Source: Pseudomonadota bacterium
GTDB taxonomy: Archaea; Thermoplasmatota; SW-10-69-26; JACQPN01; JAJPHT01
Direction of reading: 5' to 3'
NCBI GenBank assembly: GCA_021325135.1
Contig: JAJPHT010000015.1
Span: 181,320 to 245,319, forward strand
Length of the DNA stretch: 64,000 nt
Shown here piece after piece: positions 16,875 to 24,724 of the stretch. Under the pieces are notes generated by a model. That model did no database searches. It was not told the origin of the DNA and saw nothing but the letters and a program-made list of their open reading frames with translations. The first letter of the stretch is position 1. Every line of letters starts with the position of its first letter. The position numbers and the translations under genes are program-made.

Positions 16875-16894
16875 AAGTGGAGGGAATACCGATA
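16875..16894 (+). repeat. Duplicate of the 3' end of tfs
   Basis: The 17 bases aagtggagggaataccg repeat the end of tfs at 16804-16820, and in the corresponding frame encode WKWREYR followed by a stop. The spacer contains the perfect hairpin AGCCGGAC/GTCCGGCT. Confidence 0.75.
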
Positions 16895-17314
16895 GCGTCG
16901 CCCGAGCTTCGCCTCGCGGGGTCGGTGCTCCACCTTCCGGACACCGCGGGCGTCTTCGTGATCGCGTGCCGCTTCATGGGGACCACCGCGCATCCCTTGG
17001 GCGCCGTGCTCTACGTGGGGGTCGCGGAGGACATGCGGCGCCGCGTGCTCTCGCTCCTCTCCGGGGGCAAGTCGGGGCTCCACGCGCCGCTGCGCGAGCT
17101 GCACGAGGCCGGCGGCCAGGTGGACGTCCTCTACGTCGAGGTCAAGGGCGCGGGGAAGATGCCCGGGCTGGAGGCCGCCCTCGTGCAGGAGCACATGCAC
17201 CGCTCCGGGACGAAGCCTGCGTGGAACCGCGGGCCCGCCCGCACGAAGCCCTCCCCCGAAGCCTTGGCGACGGCGGAGCACATCCTGGACGCGCTGCGCA
17301 TCCTGCCGCGCTGA
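16877..17314 (+). CDS. GIY-YIG-like endonuclease domain protein
   Basis: The 145-residue product shows a GIY-YIG-like layout: GVFVI in place of the first strand motif, VLYVGVAEDMRRRVLSLL for the YIG and following Arg, a Glu in GLEAALVQEH, and an Asn in KPAWNRG, matching the order Tyr/Gly, Arg, Glu, Asn of the family. The first tyrosine is replaced by Val-Phe, so activity is uncertain. Known family members cut or repair DNA. Its GTG start at 16877 lies within the duplicated tfs tail. An in-frame GTG at 16925 is an alternative. Confidence 0.7.
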   Translation: MEGIPIASPELRLAGSVLHLPDTAGVFVIACRFMGTTAHPLGAVLYVGVAEDMRRRVLSLLSGGKSGLHAPLRELHEAGGQVDVLYVEVKGAGKMPGLEAALVQEHMHRSGTKPAWNRGPARTKPSPEALATAEHILDALRILPR

Positions 17315-17770
17315 TCAGCAGCCGCGCAGGCCCAGGTCGAGGCGCCACCCTCCGGCGTGCGGCGCGACGTCGCCCGCCATCGCCTCCACGCGCCGCGAGA
17401 AGCGCGGGCCCTCCACGACGAGCGTCGCCGCGGCCGCGCCGGGCGCCAGCAGGTCCACGCCCATGGCGCGGGCGTCCGCCAGCAGGGGCTCGTCCACGAA
17501 GCGGCCCAGCCACTCCGCGCTCAACGGGGGGCGGCACGCGCAGACGAACGCCCGCAGCCCGCCAAGCCCCGACGCGGGGCCCGGGCGCGCCGTCGCGGGC
17601 CCCTCCGCCAGGGGCAGGCGCAGCGCGGCGGCCTGCTCCTCCAGGAGAAAACGGGGCACGGGGCCGTCCTCCTCGGGGAGGGCCAGCGCAACGTCGGCGC
17701 CCCCGGCAAGCAGCCGGTCGAGGGCCGCCGCGGCCGGGATGCCGCCGTCCCACGCCAGCGCCACGCGCAT
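17315..17770 (-). CDS. Degenerate Dph6-like ATP-pyrophosphatase fold protein
   Basis: The 151-residue product aligns by eye with diphthine-ammonia ligase (Dph6), which amidates diphthine on translation elongation factor 2. The C-terminal part keeps AEWLGRFVDEPLL, GVDLLAPG, VEGPRFSRRVEAMAG and GGWRLDLGL, the family order. However, the ATP-binding SGGKDS motif is replaced by WDGGIPAA, and the GEGGEYET block by APGAAAATL, and the protein is about two thirds of normal length. It is therefore probably inactive as a ligase or has another role. It is convergent with the GIY-YIG-like gene (0 nt gap) and divergent from pcn. Confidence 0.65.
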   Translation of the reverse strand: MRVALAWDGGIPAAAALDRLLAGGADVALALPEEDGPVPRFLLEEQAAALRLPLAEGPATARPGPASGLGGLRAFVCACRPPLSAEWLGRFVDEPLLADARAMGVDLLAPGAAAATLVVEGPRFSRRVEAMAGDVAPHAGGWRLDLGLRGC

Positions 17771-17846
17771 GCCCCTCCCATGGCGCCCCGCCTCCGTGAA
17801 TCCTCCAGTGGAAGCAGCGGTCGGCCCCGCCGCGCTGGGGCAGGAG

Positions 17847-17852
17847 TTTAAG
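17847..17852 (+). promoter_or_regulatory. TATA-like box for pcn
   Basis: The hexamer tttaag lies 44 nt upstream of the pcn ATG, predicting a transcript with a short leader of roughly 15 nt. Confidence 0.5.
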
Positions 17853-17890
17853 TCGATGCGACCGATTGCCCAGGCATCCGGGGTCCTCTG

Positions 17891-18625
17891 ATGCTCCACG
17901 CCCGCTGCAAGGCCGACGTTCTCAAGACGCTCATCGACGCCACGAGCACGCTGGTCGACGAGGTGAAGGTCCACGTCGCGGCCGAAGGGCTCTCGCTCAA
18001 GGCGGTCGACCCCGCGCACGTCGCCATGGTGGAGCTGACGCTCCGCGGCGCCGCGTTCCAGGAGTACAAGGCGGACGCCATGGAGATGGGCGTCGACCTG
18101 GAGAAGTTCAAGGAGGTCCTCAAGCTGGCCTCCGGCGACGACGAGGTGGAGATGGACTTCGACCCCGCGGGCCACCGCCTCGTCATGAAGATCGGCAACG
18201 TCACGCGCCGCATGTCGCTGGTCGACACCAGCGGCATGAACGACCCCAAGGTCCCCAAGCTCGACCTGCCCGTCCACGTCACCATCGCGCCGGGCGAGCT
18301 GGAGCGCGGCATCCGCGCCTCCGAGGCCATCGCCGACCACGTCGCGCTCATCGCCAACAAGGACACCTTCGAGCTTCTCGCCGAGGGCGACACGGACCAG
18401 GTCCACCTCAAGCTCGACAAGAGCATGCTCGCCGAGCTGAAGGCGAGCGAGAGCGCGAAGTCGCTCTTCTCCCTGGACTACTTCGCCAACATGGTGAAGG
18501 CCGCCAAGGGGTCCCCCGGCATCCACCTCAACCTCGGGAACGACTACCCGGTGAAGATCGAGTTCGACCTGGCGGGCGGGAACGGGCACGTGACCTACCT
18601 GCTCGCGCCGCGCATCGAGTCGTGA
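17891..18625 (+). CDS. pcn: DNA polymerase sliding clamp (PCNA)
   Basis: The 244-residue protein is archaeal PCNA, the ring that tethers replicative polymerase, ligase and Fen1 to DNA. Visible landmarks are the N-terminal VLKTLIDATSTLVDEVKVHV, the DNA-facing helix, GLSLKAVDPAHVAMVELTL, the inter-domain connector near SLVDTSGMNDPKVPKLDLP, and the C-terminal FANMVKAAKGSPGIHLNLGNDYPVKIEF and VTYLLAPRIES. Length is typical. The gene is monocistronic by appearance, with a T-rich stretch and palindrome after it and a TATA-like box upstream. Confidence 0.96.
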   Translation: MLHARCKADVLKTLIDATSTLVDEVKVHVAAEGLSLKAVDPAHVAMVELTLRGAAFQEYKADAMEMGVDLEKFKEVLKLASGDDEVEMDFDPAGHRLVMKIGNVTRRMSLVDTSGMNDPKVPKLDLPVHVTIAPGELERGIRASEAIADHVALIANKDTFELLAEGDTDQVHLKLDKSMLAELKASESAKSLFSLDYFANMVKAAKGSPGIHLNLGNDYPVKIEFDLAGGNGHVTYLLAPRIES

Positions 18626-18655
18626 GCTTTTCTTCTTCTTTGCGTTTCTCTTGGG
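18626..18655 (+). terminator. T-rich terminator region after pcn
   Basis: Directly after the stop codon come cttttcttcttctttg and tttctcttgg, the pyrimidine/T-rich type of signal that ends transcription in archaea. It is followed by a GGGGGACTCCGTCCCCC hairpin. Confidence 0.6.
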
Positions 18656-18784
18656 GGACTCCGTCCCCCAAACCCCCACAACACCCGAATCTCCGAATCA
18701 GCGCCGCGACAAACACTCGTGGGTGGTTTTCTCCTCGGTGATTCCGAGATTCGGGTCTCGCGGGGGTCTGGGGGCGGAGCCCCC
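18651..18784. repeat. Long imperfect palindrome after pcn
   Basis: Two 36-nt arms (18665-18700 and 18739-18774) share CCCGAATCTC-GAATCA and C-rich flanks with a handful of mismatches, and each side ends in its own GGGGG/CCCCC hairpin. The layout resembles the palindromes at 0.7, 46.3 and 53.5 kb but the inner sequence differs, so it may be a second subfamily. Confidence 0.7.
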
Positions 18785-18886
18785 AGGCGGATCCAGAGAG
18801 GACAACACCACGCCCACGTACACCGGCGGGATCGGCCTTTGTCGCACGTTCAAGCACGGCAGGCCGCTTGGCTGCCCGGGATTCGC

Positions 18887-19714
18887 ATGGTCACCGCCTC
18901 TGCCACCTCCCGCGCGGCCTCCACCACCGGCATGGCCCGCTGGCCCGCGCACCGCATCGCGTCGGTCGCCGCCGCGCTTGTCATGGTCCTCATGTTCCCC
19001 CTCTTCACGGGGACGGAGTTCTTCGGCTTCGGCCCCGTGCCGTACTTCCTCGCCGCGTTCCTCGTCCTGGCCATCGCGCTCTGCTTCCCGTTGCGCGCGT
19101 GGATGCAGCGCACGGATCAGGTGCTCCTGGGGCTCCTGGGCCTCTTCTTCATGGGCGCCAACGCCTCGTTCGTCTTCCCTGAGCTGGCGCACCCCGAGCA
19201 CTTCCCGGACTACGGCTTCTCCACGCTGGGCGTGGCCGCGGCCCTGGTGCTCGCGGCGGCCGCCGTCGCGGCGTTCATCCCCGCCTTGGGCCACCCGGCG
19301 CGCTGGGGAAGCTGGGGCGTCGCGGCGCTCCTCGTCCTCGCGGGCGTCTCCGTGGGCGCCACCGCCGCGATGTACGAGGAGCACGCCGTCCCCGCCGCGG
19401 GCGCCGGCAGCGTGCTGCTCACCCCCGACGTCACGCTGGAGGTCACGGCGCAGAACGCGCAGTTCTCCCCCGCCTCGCTGACCCTGCCCGCGGGCAAGAT
19501 CGTGAAGATCCACGTCACCAACGCCGATTCGGGCACGCACAACTTCCGCGTGGATGCGCTGGGCCTCGCCAGCGACCTGCTCGCCGGCAAGACGACGGAC
19601 CTCTGGATCAGGACAGACAAGACGGGCACGTATCAGTTCTACTGCTCCATCCACAGCACGCAGAACGCGGACGGCACGTGGACGGGCATGACGGGCACCC
19701 TCGTCGTGACGTGA
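18887..19714 (+). CDS. Polytopic membrane protein with C-terminal cupredoxin domain
   Basis: The 275-residue product has about five hydrophobic segments in its first 170 residues (for example ASVAAALVMVLMFPLF, YFLAAFLVLAIALCFPL, VLLGLLGLFFMGANASFVF), followed by an extracytoplasmic cupredoxin fold: LEVTAQNAQFSPASLTLPAGK, GTHNF with the first His ligand, and QFYCSIHSTQNADGTWTGM supplying Cys, His and Met. It has a single Cys, so it looks like a mononuclear blue-copper site and not the two-Cys CuA centre of oxidase subunit II. It may link to a respiratory chain. ATG at 18932 is an alternative start. Confidence 0.78.
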   Translation: MVTASATSRAASTTGMARWPAHRIASVAAALVMVLMFPLFTGTEFFGFGPVPYFLAAFLVLAIALCFPLRAWMQRTDQVLLGLLGLFFMGANASFVFPELAHPEHFPDYGFSTLGVAAALVLAAAAVAAFIPALGHPARWGSWGVAALLVLAGVSVGATAAMYEEHAVPAAGAGSVLLTPDVTLEVTAQNAQFSPASLTLPAGKIVKIHVTNADSGTHNFRVDALGLASDLLAGKTTDLWIRTDKTGTYQFYCSIHSTQNADGTWTGMTGTLVVT

Positions 19715-19757
19715 CCTGGGCGAGGGGTCCAAGCACTGGCAGCGCCGATCCTCGCCG

Positions 19758-20675
19758 ATGGCCTCCGGCTTCGAGTCCGCGGTGCTGGGCTTCCTCCAGC
19801 ACTACGGCTACGTGGCCCTCTTCGTGGTCCTCGCCCTGGAGACGGCGATGATCCTCCACTTCGTGCCGGGGGAGCTGATCGTCTCGGCGGCGACGGCCGC
19901 GCTGGCGCGCGATCCGCTCTCGCTGGCACTGGTCATCGCGGTGAGCACGGCGGGCGCCACCGCGGGCGCGTGGCTCCTCTTCTGGGCGACGCGCCGCGGC
20001 GGGCGCAAGCTCCTCGCGCGCCACGGCCGCTGGATCCACGCGACGCCCGAGCGCGTCGAGCGGCTGGAGCGCCTCTTCGCGAAGCCCGCGGGAGAGGTGC
20101 TCGTGTTCGTGGGCCGCCTGCTGCCCATCGCCCGCGCGGTCGTGAGCATCCCCGCGGGGCTCGCGAAGATGGACACGCGCAAGTTCCTCGTCTACAGCGC
20201 GGCGGGCAGCGCCATCATGAACGCGGCCATCGCGTACACGACCTACGCCGCGACGACGAACCCGCGCGTCGTCGCGTGGATCGACGCGCAGACGGCCCAC
20301 TGGCCCCTCTGGCTCCTGGGCGCCCTCGCGGTGGTCGCCGTCTCGTGGTGGGCGTGGCGGCGGCGCCACCTTCCGCCCGAGCACGTCGTGGGCCCGGCGT
20401 GGCGGGCGACCGCCGCGGCGCTCGTGGCGCTGGGCGCGCTCATCCTCGTCGCCGGCGTCGTGGCGCCCGCGCTCACCTACGACGCGCTCACGCGCGTCGC
20501 GGACGACGCCAGCGCGGCCGCGCAGGCGCAGGGGGTGGCGCCCCTGGCGTTCATCGTCGCCTACGCGCTGGCCCTCGCGGGCCTGGGCCTGCTGGCGCTG
20601 GCGCTCACGGACTGGGTGAAGGAAGGGGTGGCCCGCGCGCGTGACATCATCACGCGGCGCGAGCCCAGGGCCTGA
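19758..20675 (+). CDS. DedA family membrane protein
   Basis: The 305-residue membrane protein has the DedA/SNARE-associated fold: the N-terminal LQHYGYVALFVVLALE, the re-entrant segment FVPGELIVSAA, GATAGAWLLFWATRRGG, and the signature FVGRLLPIARAVVSIPAGLAKM followed by YSAAGSAIMNAAIAY. Family members are thought to be lipid flippases/transporters with effects on membrane homeostasis. The C-terminal third adds two or three further hydrophobic helices (LVALGALILVAGVVAPAL, FIVAYALALAGLGLLALAL) not found in the minimal family. It follows the cupredoxin gene by 43 nt on the same strand. Confidence 0.88.
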   Translation: MASGFESAVLGFLQHYGYVALFVVLALETAMILHFVPGELIVSAATAALARDPLSLALVIAVSTAGATAGAWLLFWATRRGGRKLLARHGRWIHATPERVERLERLFAKPAGEVLVFVGRLLPIARAVVSIPAGLAKMDTRKFLVYSAAGSAIMNAAIAYTTYAATTNPRVVAWIDAQTAHWPLWLLGALAVVAVSWWAWRRRHLPPEHVVGPAWRATAAALVALGALILVAGVVAPALTYDALTRVADDASAAAQAQGVAPLAFIVAYALALAGLGLLALALTDWVKEGVARARDIITRREPRA

Positions 20676-22214
20676 TCAGGCGCTCGTGGGGACGTCCACG
20701 CTCACCGACACGTCGTAGACGCCCGGCTCGCGGTTGACGGCGTGCGCGAGGTCGCTCGTGCTGACTTGGAGCGCAAGCTGGTGGCCCGCGGGGAGCACGT
20801 AGTCGACGCCCACGAGGTCCACGTCCGCGACGCTCGCGCTGAAGGGCGAGACCGGCATGCGGAACGCCTGCGTCTGGCCGTCGAGCACCGTGCCGTCCGT
20901 CGCGTCCACGAGGCGGAAGAACAGGAACGCCTCGGTGCCGATGCCGGTCACGCTGAGGTGGACCTTGCCGATGCCGCTGACCTCGGTGGCGTTCCCGGAC
21001 GTCGCGATGGGCACGAGCCCGCTGGCGACGCCCTGCGCGTCGGTGACCTGGGGGATGGCGCCGCTGACGCCGCCCGCGCCGATGCTGTACGAGCCGCCGC
21101 CCACGGGGGCCGGGACGGAGACAAGCTGGAGCGAGCCCGCGGCGTGGAGCCACGCCGCGTCGTGCGGGGGCCACGAGAGCGCGCCGTGCCACGCGCCGGT
21201 GTTGTCCTCCCACTGGACCGGGGGCCACAGGAGGCCCGAGGGCTCGCCCTTGAGCCAGAGGGAGAGCCACGCGACCGTGGCGTCGTCGACGCGGCTGCCG
21301 GGGCCCGCGTAGGGGCAGCCCGCGTGGCCGCCGCAGTAGAGCATCAGCTCCGCGGGCGTGCCGTGGGCGAGAAGGCCCTGCACGTTGGCCATCGCCTCGT
21401 TGGCGTTGAACAGCGTGTCGGGGAGGCCCTGCGTGAAGAGGGCGGGCGCGCGGATGTGGCTCATCCACGCGGCGGCGCTGCGCTCGCGCAGGCCTTCAGA
21501 GACGTCGGGGGTCAGGCCGTTGACGGCGTGGACCTCGGCGTACCAGAGGGGGAGGTTGATATCATATCCCTGGGCCTGGGGGCCCGTGGGGTTGCCGGGC
21601 TCCAGGCCGTAGGCCTCGCCGGTGGCGGCGCCGGAGCCGAAGAGCACCGCGATCCACGCCTCCTTGGGCACGCCGCCGGGGCCGAGGCTCTGGCGCAGGT
21701 CGTTCCAGGTGATGTCGGGCACGATGGCGTCGATGCGCGAATCGAACGCCGCGGTGAGGAGCTGGATGCCGCCCGCGTAGGAGCCGCCCGCCATGCCCAC
21801 GAGGGGATCGCCGTCCCGCTGCGCGATGAGGGGGCTTGCCGCGAGCATGTCGACGAGCGCGCTGGCGTCGCGCACCTCGTAGGCGGGGCTGTCAAGCTCG
21901 ATGAAGCCGCCCGACTGGCCGAAGCCGCGGGAGTCCCACGTCACGACCGCGAAGCCCGCGTCCAGCAGGCGCCCGACCATGCCGCCCGTGCCGGTCTGGC
22001 GCGAGCCGGCCCAGCCGTGGGTCATGAGCACCGCGGGGACCGGGTGGTCCGCGCTGGCGCCCGCGGGCAGGAAGAGCGTGTAGACGATGGGCGTGCCGTC
22101 GAAGGAGTTCAGGACGCCGGTGGTGACGCTGGCGTCGGCCTGCGCCGCCGGGGCGAGGGCGGGCGCCGCGAGGGCCGCGACGAGGGCGAGGGCCGTGAAC
22201 GGGACGATTCGCAT
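20676..22214 (-). CDS. Secreted alpha/beta hydrolase of the S15/CocE type
   Basis: The 512-residue protein has a signal peptide (LALVAALAAPALAPAAQA), an alpha/beta hydrolase core with VLMTHGWAGSRQTG (oxyanion region), WDSRGFGQSGG, the nucleophile elbow GGSYAG, and candidate Asp and His residues in RVDDATVAWL and ELMLYCGGHAGC. A C-terminal jelly-roll-like domain (residues about 370-512) follows, as in X-Pro dipeptidyl-peptidases and cocaine esterase-like acyl hydrolases. It probably cleaves peptides or esters outside the cell. A second member of this superfamily is encoded at 24.7 kb. The ATG at 22214 directly precedes the signal peptide. Confidence 0.87.
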   Translation of the reverse strand: MRIVPFTALALVAALAAPALAPAAQADASVTTGVLNSFDGTPIVYTLFLPAGASADHPVPAVLMTHGWAGSRQTGTGGMVGRLLDAGFAVVTWDSRGFGQSGGFIELDSPAYEVRDASALVDMLAASPLIAQRDGDPLVGMAGGSYAGGIQLLTAAFDSRIDAIVPDITWNDLRQSLGPGGVPKEAWIAVLFGSGAATGEAYGLEPGNPTGPQAQGYDINLPLWYAEVHAVNGLTPDVSEGLRERSAAAWMSHIRAPALFTQGLPDTLFNANEAMANVQGLLAHGTPAELMLYCGGHAGCPYAGPGSRVDDATVAWLSLWLKGEPSGLLWPPVQWEDNTGAWHGALSWPPHDAAWLHAAGSLQLVSVPAPVGGGSYSIGAGGVSGAIPQVTDAQGVASGLVPIATSGNATEVSGIGKVHLSVTGIGTEAFLFFRLVDATDGTVLDGQTQAFRMPVSPFSASVADVDLVGVDYVLPAGHQLALQVSTSDLAHAVNREPGVYDVSVSVDVPTSA

Positions 22215-22281
22215 GGGAGCCTCCAGGCGGGCCACGCCGTGGGGGGGCCTTGAACCTTCTCCGTAGCGCCTTGTCGGGGGC

Positions 22282-23325
22282 TCAGCCGCCCCTCCTCTTG
22301 CGCTCCACGTTGTGGGCCGCCTCGCGGTGGGCGCGCCCGAAGGAGCGCTTCGCCTCCTCCCGGAGACGCCGGGCGAGCCCCTCGTCCCGCCGCGCCGCGG
22401 CCCGCAGCGCCTCGCGCCGCAGCTTGCGCCACGCCTCCAGCCGCGCGGGCTCCACGGCGCCGCGCACCGCGCAGCCAGGCTCTGTGCCGTGCGCGCAATC
22501 CCGGAAGCGGCACCCCGTGGCCAGGGCGTCGACCTCCTCGAACGCGTCTGCGAGGCCCTCCTCGCCGACGAGCCCCACCTCGCGCAGGCCCGGCGTGTCC
22601 AGGAGCGCGCCGCCTCCCGGAAGCGGCACCATCTCGCGCCAGGTCGTCGTGTGCCGCCCCTTGCGGTCGCCCTCCCGCACCTCGCCCGTCGCCAGGAGGT
22701 CCTCGCCCAGGAGCGCGTTGGCGAGGCTCGACTTCCCCGCGCCGGAGGGCCCCACCAGGGCAAGGGTCCTCGCCGGCCGCGCCAACGCGCGAAGCCCCTC
22801 CAGGCCGAGCCCCGCCCGCGCGCTGGTCACGAGCACGGGCGCGCCCAGGGGCTCCGCCTCGCGCCGCGCCGCCTCGGGGTCCGCGCAGGCGTCCGCCTTG
22901 GTGAGCGCGACGACGGGCTGCGCGCCGCCGCCGTGCGCGAGGGCGAGCACGCGCTCCAGCCGGCGCAGGTTCAGGGGCGCGTCCAGCGCGGCCACCGCCA
23001 CGAGGGCGTCCACGTGGGCCGCGACCACCTGCTCCTCGCCTTCGGCGCCGGCCGCGCGCCGCGCGATCACGCCGCGGCGCGGCAGCAAGGCGTGGATCGC
23101 CCAGCCGCCCAGGCCGTCGGGCCTCCCCGCGACCCAGTCTCCGGTGACGGGCCGCTGGCCGCGCAGGCGCCCGGCGGCGCGCGCCTCGCGCTCGCCCTCC
23201 CGGGTCGCGACGCGCCAGCGCGTGCGCTCCTGCCTCGTCACGCGGGCGGGCTCCAGCGCGGGGTCGTCCAGGTCGTCAAGGTGCTTCTGGAGGCTGGCCT
23301 TCCAGCCGAGGGGTTCGAGGGACAT
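22282..23325 (-). CDS. rsgA: Ribosome small-subunit GTPase RsgA-like
   Basis: The 347-residue protein is a circularly permuted GTPase of the YjeQ/RsgA family. An OB-fold-like N-terminus (RGQRPVTGDWVAG) is followed by G4 (LTKADAC) and G5 (TSARAGLGL), then the P loop GPSGAGKSSLANALL, switch TTTWREMVPL, and G3 DTPGLREVG. It ends in a zinc-binding helical domain with CRFRDCAHGTEPGCAV. In bacteria it assists late 30S maturation. RsgA is mainly bacterial, so its presence here suggests transfer or an uncommon archaeal use. Start ATG at 23325. Confidence 0.92.
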   Translation of the reverse strand: MSLEPLGWKASLQKHLDDLDDPALEPARVTRQERTRWRVATREGEREARAAGRLRGQRPVTGDWVAGRPDGLGGWAIHALLPRRGVIARRAAGAEGEEQVVAAHVDALVAVAALDAPLNLRRLERVLALAHGGGAQPVVALTKADACADPEAARREAEPLGAPVLVTSARAGLGLEGLRALARPARTLALVGPSGAGKSSLANALLGEDLLATGEVREGDRKGRHTTTWREMVPLPGGGALLDTPGLREVGLVGEEGLADAFEEVDALATGCRFRDCAHGTEPGCAVRGAVEPARLEAWRKLRREALRAAARRDEGLARRLREEAKRSFGRAHREAAHNVERKRRGG

Positions 23326-23588
23326 GGTGGGGTCTCCGCTTCGGTCGACGCGAAAAAGCGGGCCCGTGGAGGCGCGTCCGCTGGGGCCACGAGGATGGGA
23401 CCGGCCCGCGCCTGCGATTCACGCCGCGCGAAGGGCGGGGCCGGGGATGCGCGCCACGTCAAAGCCGGACATCAAGGACCACCACCTGTGGGGCTTCCCA
23501 GGCGATAGGCCTGGATGAGGGTTTCGAGTGGCCGATCCGCGCGCGGCTTCGCGGGAAAAGCCATGATCCCTTCGCTGGGTGCCGGCCC

Positions 23589-24671
23589 GTGCGAGCCCCC
23601 GTCCTGCTTCTTGTCGCCTGCCTCCTTCCTTTCACCCCGGTCCCCGGGGCCCGCGCTGACCCGACCCCCGGAAGCGACGCGGCCCACGCCATCGTGATCG
23701 GCCCTGGCGACACCACCGGCGTCCTGGCCGCGGACCAGCCTTCGATCTGGTACGCCGTGGACACGCCCGCCGGCGAGGGCGCGATGGGGAGCGTCGCCGC
23801 CACCGACGGCTCCAGCCCGTGCCTGCAGGTCCTGGGCGCCGGCGCCAACGACTTCGCGCAGGAGTGCGGGGCCCCCGTGGGCGCGGGCAACGGCGGACGC
23901 GTCTATTTCGTGGTGTTCACCTGGGGCGGCGCGTCCAGCTTCACCCTCACGGTCCGCCAAGGGCCGCTTCCGCTTTTCCAGGTGACGGGGTTTGACGTGG
24001 TCCCCACCGCGACCGGGCCCGTGCCCGACGCGCATCGGGAGGTGCGGCTCACGATCGAGAATCTCGGGGACGCAGACGGCGTCATGGCGGTCGAGGTCCG
24101 CGCGTGGGCGCACAGCCTCAACTTCCAGACCGGGACCGTGGTCGTCGATCGCGTTCCGGTCGCGGTGTCCGCCCACTCGGTCGTCCACGCCAGGTGGACG
24201 TGGGACGCCAGCCCCTACGTCGGGCGCGTGGACCTGAGCGAGGCCGCCCACGCCGACGTCGCGCAACGCGACCACGTCCAGGAAGAGCGAGCCGCCACCT
24301 CGGTCCTCCTCCCGGACGAGGGCCTCGGAGTCGAGCAGCCCCTCATCGTCAATCCCATGGGGGACGCGAGCGGGGGCTACGTCACCGTGAGCGGGACGGG
24401 CGATGCCCGCGGGGACAATTACGTCGTGAGCGGCACGGGAGACGCGACGGCGTGCCCTGGAGGCGGATCCTGGGGCTCGTGCTTCGCGGTGGGCGGCCAC
24501 GACGCGTCGGCCTGCGAAGGGGGCGATCATTTCGAATCGGACTGCGAGGCGATCGCGCTGACGGGAGAGGCGCGCAGCTGCCAGGACGACTTCTTCGCGC
24601 CCTGCGGGAGCTTCAGCCTGGCCGATGGCGGCGGCTGCCTCGAAAGGCTATGCACGCCCACCCTCCCGTGA
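23589..24671 (+). CDS. Secreted protein with Cys-rich C-terminus, unknown function
   Basis: The 360-residue product has a signal peptide (RAPVLLLVACLLPF) and a beta-rich region at residues 60-200 (YAVDTPAGEGAMGSVAATDG, FTLTVRQGPLPLFQVTGFDV) that resembles bacterial pre-peptidase or CARDB-type adhesion domains. The C-terminal 110 residues contain repeated GTGDA units (YVTVSGTGDARGDNYVVSGTGDA, quoted in part) and several cysteines (CPGGGSWGSC, SDCEAIALTGEARSC). No enzyme motif was recognised. The GTG at 23589 opens directly into the signal peptide. Confidence 0.75.
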   Translation: MRAPVLLLVACLLPFTPVPGARADPTPGSDAAHAIVIGPGDTTGVLAADQPSIWYAVDTPAGEGAMGSVAATDGSSPCLQVLGAGANDFAQECGAPVGAGNGGRVYFVVFTWGGASSFTLTVRQGPLPLFQVTGFDVVPTATGPVPDAHREVRLTIENLGDADGVMAVEVRAWAHSLNFQTGTVVVDRVPVAVSAHSVVHARWTWDASPYVGRVDLSEAAHADVAQRDHVQEERAATSVLLPDEGLGVEQPLIVNPMGDASGGYVTVSGTGDARGDNYVVSGTGDATACPGGGSWGSCFAVGGHDASACEGGDHFESDCEAIALTGEARSCQDDFFAPCGSFSLADGGGCLERLCTPTLP

Positions 24672-24694
24672 TGGGCAAGCGCGCCCCCACAACC

Positions 24695-24700
24695 TTTTAG
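24695..24700 (+). promoter_or_regulatory. TATA-like box for the CocE-type lipoprotein gene
   Basis: The word ttttag sits 30 nt before the GTG at 24725 and supports both that start and a leaderless transcript. Confidence 0.6.
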
Positions 24701-24724
24701 AACGCCCCGCCGGGCTCCGGGACC

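Noticed and set aside
23459-23890. Minus-strand ORF of 143 codons in the gap after rsgA
   Set aside because: It overlaps the well-supported secreted protein gene at 23589 and has no motif.
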